Positions 5,609 to 7,385 of a stretch of 7,385 bases of DNA are shown here, piece after piece. Both the position numbers and the translations under genes were made by a program. The notes under the pieces were generated by a model. It saw only the letters and a program-made list of their open reading frames with translations, did not search any database and was not told the origin of the DNA. Location: contig JAIVHQ010000140.1 in assembly GCA_020200995.1 (NCBI GenBank), positions 1 to 7,385 of the forward strand. The letters are read 5' to 3'. Each line of letters starts with the position of its first letter. Positions within the stretch are counted from its first letter, which is position 1. The stretch comes from Flavobacteriales bacterium. GTDB lineage: Bacteria; Bacteroidota; Bacteroidia; Flavobacteriales_D; Cryomorphaceae.

Positions 5609-6724
5609 TTATAGGTCCTGCTTAAAATCAATACAGACATATTCACCGTTCAGAGACACGGGAAGTTTCTTACCATTGGAAATAATAAGAACATCTTTCA
5701 TCGGGAGGCAAATGAAGCTTTGAAATGTACCTTTATTTGTCAAGGATTTACCACCTCTCCTTCTTCTCAATCCGTGGCAAGTGTTTTTCAAAACATCTGA
5801 AGCCGCCTGTACATCAAGAAAGTCTTTCTCTTGCAATGCTTTATTCATAAAATTGAGACGCAACTTGCTGCCTGCAAAGGCACCTCGGGAAAGGGCCGAC
5901 ATCTTTTCCGTTACAAAGTGCATGGTGCAGGCTTGGTACGGCTGCGAAATAGGCTCAAAATTGTGCTGTCCCGGTACAGATTCGAAGATTGCGGAAGTTC
6001 TGTTTTTACAATCAGTGAGCAGCGTAACAGCAGGATAGGTCAGGCAAACATCACTCAATTGACTTTTGACCTCCTCGAGATTGCGGGCCTCTTCCATGAT
6101 TTTTCTAAACTGCAATACAGTGGGGACCGCTCGGGATATGTGATTCCGGGTTTTCACAGGGTTGCTGACCATGTGATTATTCAAAGCAATTCCGCAAGCA
6201 TTGTATCCGTTGATGACACCTACACTCAGTGCAAAACCCACTTGGGAAAAGGTGAGATGACCGGCAACAGAAGTACGAAACACTATTGTGGCTTCATACC
6301 TCAGGCTCAACCACGCCAACCAACCAAAGGTATCTGTATTTCTGGCGATAAGCGCATCAGGTGCAAAAAAATTAAATGTAGAGCAAAATATACCCCCTTT
6401 GAAAACATCAAACATAAAATTGGCCACCATTAATCTCCGCATCGGAATCCCTGTCGCATCAGAAATTCCGCGGATTTCGTCTCGGTATTCTTCGGCGATT
6501 TGAAGTGCCTGAAACGATTTTCGCAACAAAAAGTATGTGGTGTCCAACCAAAAAATATGAAACAAGTTTTGGGAAAACTTGTACACCGGGTGCCCCGCCA
6601 ATTTCAACATTGCGCCATGATGGAGGCCCGCTTCATAATGGGACTCTGCCCGGATCTTCATCACCCAAACGCCCTCCTTCCTGCGAAAAGTGGAGGATTG
6701 ATGGCGGTAAACTTTATCAGCCAT
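5609..6724 (-). CDS. C45-type acyltransferase/peptidase, Ntn-hydrolase fold
   Basis: This 371-residue protein resembles the acyl-CoA:6-aminopenicillanate acyltransferase / peptidase C45 group, Ntn hydrolases whose precursor cuts itself to expose an N-terminal Cys that then attacks amide bonds. Visible signs in order: an N-terminal AESHYEAGLHHGAML (26-40) like the G..YE.G...G opening of the family; the nucleophile region GGIFCSTFNFF with Cys114; IARNTDTFGW (126-135), where the family has its RN-D motif; the core VGVINGYNACGIALNNH (168-184), which follows the G-N--G pattern; and a closing strand LIISNGKKLPVSLNGEYVCIDF. Length is normal. The ATG at 6722-6724 is directly preceded by an in-frame TGA, so the start cannot lie further upstream; no signal peptide is seen, so the product is probably cytoplasmic. 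It sits 126 bases after a FISUMP gene on the same strand, with no terminator between. The substrate is unknown. The gene is visibly more AT-rich than the left part of the window. Confidence 0.75.
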   Translation of the reverse strand: MADKVYRHQSSTFRRKEGVWVMKIRAESHYEAGLHHGAMLKLAGHPVYKFSQNLFHIFWLDTTYFLLRKSFQALQIAEEYRDEIRGISDATGIPMRRLMVANFMFDVFKGGIFCSTFNFFAPDALIARNTDTFGWLAWLSLRYEATIVFRTSVAGHLTFSQVGFALSVGVINGYNACGIALNNHMVSNPVKTRNHISRAVPTVLQFRKIMEEARNLEEVKSQLSDVCLTYPAVTLLTDCKNRTSAIFESVPGQHNFEPISQPYQACTMHFVTEKMSALSRGAFAGSKLRLNFMNKALQEKDFLDVQAASDVLKNTCHGLRRRRGGKSLTNKGTFQSFICLPMKDVLIISNGKKLPVSLNGEYVCIDFKQDL

Positions 6725-6850
6725 TCAGTCAATTATGCCCTTATGCATCGCCCCAATGAAGGCATGGAACCAATTCACGTAAGAGATTCTAATCAAGAAC
6801 AATTCTTCCTCCCAAAAGATGGAACCATATGGCGGGCGTGAAGAGATGCA

Positions 6851-7385
6851 CTAATTCTTTATACACCTTACCGACATGCCGAAGCGTTTTCCGTTGTCTT
6901 CTCTGTTTACGCTTTCAGTAGAGGCACTCATCCCGCGCCTCCAGGCATGGTTCTGATTTTGGGGGTTTCCCGTGCTTGTCCAGAAGTAAGAAGTGCCCCC
7001 GCGAGCCACAAATTCGGCTTCCCAGTTGCTTCCTCCGGGCAAAGCGGTAAAGCCGCTTTCGTTGTCGGCATTCGAAAGATTGAAGAAATTCCAGTGATCG
7101 ATACCTGCTTCTTTTAATTTTCTGCCGGCCACCTCTTCACCTCCCAAATGATCGGTCAGCACGGTCCAGTCTTGATCGGATGCCGTCCTCCAACCGGAGG
7201 GGCATGCATCCTTAGCGGCTTCATAGTTGTAAAGCACTCCGTAGATATCGTAATTCTCAGATGCTTTTGCTTCCTCCACATCGGTTCCTGAATATCCGTA
7301 AACGTAGCGGTAGGGCACTTCATTTGAAATAGTATTTACTTCATTCACACTCGGCAAATACCTAAGATTCTCGGCCATCCAAGTT
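6851..7385 (-). CDS. FISUMP (Fibrobacter succinogenes major paralogous) domain protein, C-terminal part
   Basis: The frame is open to the window edge, so the true start lies outside; the first visible residues, TWMAENLR, belong to the opening of the domain. About 178 residues follow the canonical FISUMP pattern: YGVLYNYEAAKDACPSGW, a DQDWTVLTDHLGGEEVAGRK segment, NESGFTALPGG, YFWTSTGNP, and the ending FGMSVRCIKN before TAG. The domain is found in large paralogous sets in Bacteroidota and Fibrobacterota, usually at the C-terminus of secreted or lipid-anchored proteins; its function is not established. The missing N-terminal part probably carries a signal peptide. It is a paralogue of the plus-strand lipoprotein at 3702-5093 but closer to the family consensus, keeping the YFW-S/T-ST core that the other lacks. 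It may be co-transcribed with the downstream C45-type hydrolase. Confidence 0.9.
   Translation of the reverse strand, partial: TWMAENLRYLPSVNEVNTISNEVPYRYVYGYSGTDVEEAKASENYDIYGVLYNYEAAKDACPSGWRTASDQDWTVLTDHLGGEEVAGRKLKEAGIDHWNFFNLSNADNESGFTALPGGSNWEAEFVARGGTSYFWTSTGNPQNQNHAWRRGMSASTESVNREDNGKRFGMSVRCIKN

Noticed and set aside
5831..6433. 200-residue plus-strand frame
   Set aside because: It is the antisense shadow of the C45-type hydrolase, which has family motifs along its length.
1..7385. A complete new defence, toxin-antitoxin or biosynthetic system
   Set aside because: No helicase, nuclease, reverse transcriptase, toxin or synthase signature is present; the genes are an ordinary mix and I see no basis for naming a system.

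Overview
The window looks like a piece of a Bacteroidota chromosome, most likely Flavobacteriales-like or a relative, though the rank below phylum is a guess. The pointers are a fused DAHP synthase/chorismate mutase of the type common in this phylum, a MuiA-like DUF4139 protein, two proteins with the 'Fibrobacter succinogenes major paralogous' (FISUMP) domain, TAnnTTTG-type promoter elements, and a near absence of Shine-Dalgarno sequences.

Layout. Positions 1-602 (+) hold the 3' end of the DAHP synthase/chorismate mutase gene of aromatic amino acid synthesis. From its stop codon to about 1035 runs a degenerate composite tandem repeat. It is built from GGCAAT-type heptads and two alternating GACGTG-headed segments. 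Positions 1036-1575 contain no gene I can defend. Positions 1576-2965 (-) carry a MuiA-like exported protein gene that is broken: about 85 codons of the DUF4139 domain are missing and the two halves are in different frames. A leader of about 150 nt with a good Bacteroidota -7 box and two hairpins precedes it.

Positions 2966-3701 are non-coding apart from a perfect intrinsic terminator without an obvious upstream gene and a doubtful 26-codon ORF. Positions 3702-5093 (+) encode a 463-residue lipoprotein with a C-terminal FISUMP domain, closed by a strong terminator. On the minus strand follow a small membrane protein or gene remnant (5182-5481), a C45/acyltransferase-type Ntn hydrolase (5609-6724), and the 3' end of a second FISUMP protein (6851 to the window edge).

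The genes do not form one evident pathway. The left part is GC-rich housekeeping and envelope material. The right part, from about 3400 on, is visibly more AT-rich and consists of cell-surface and hydrolase genes typical of the variable fraction of Bacteroidota genomes. I see no CRISPR array, rRNA, tRNA, intact insertion sequence or recognisable defence system. The most unusual items are the composite repeat, the internally deleted MuiA gene, and the orphan terminator with its small downstream ORF.
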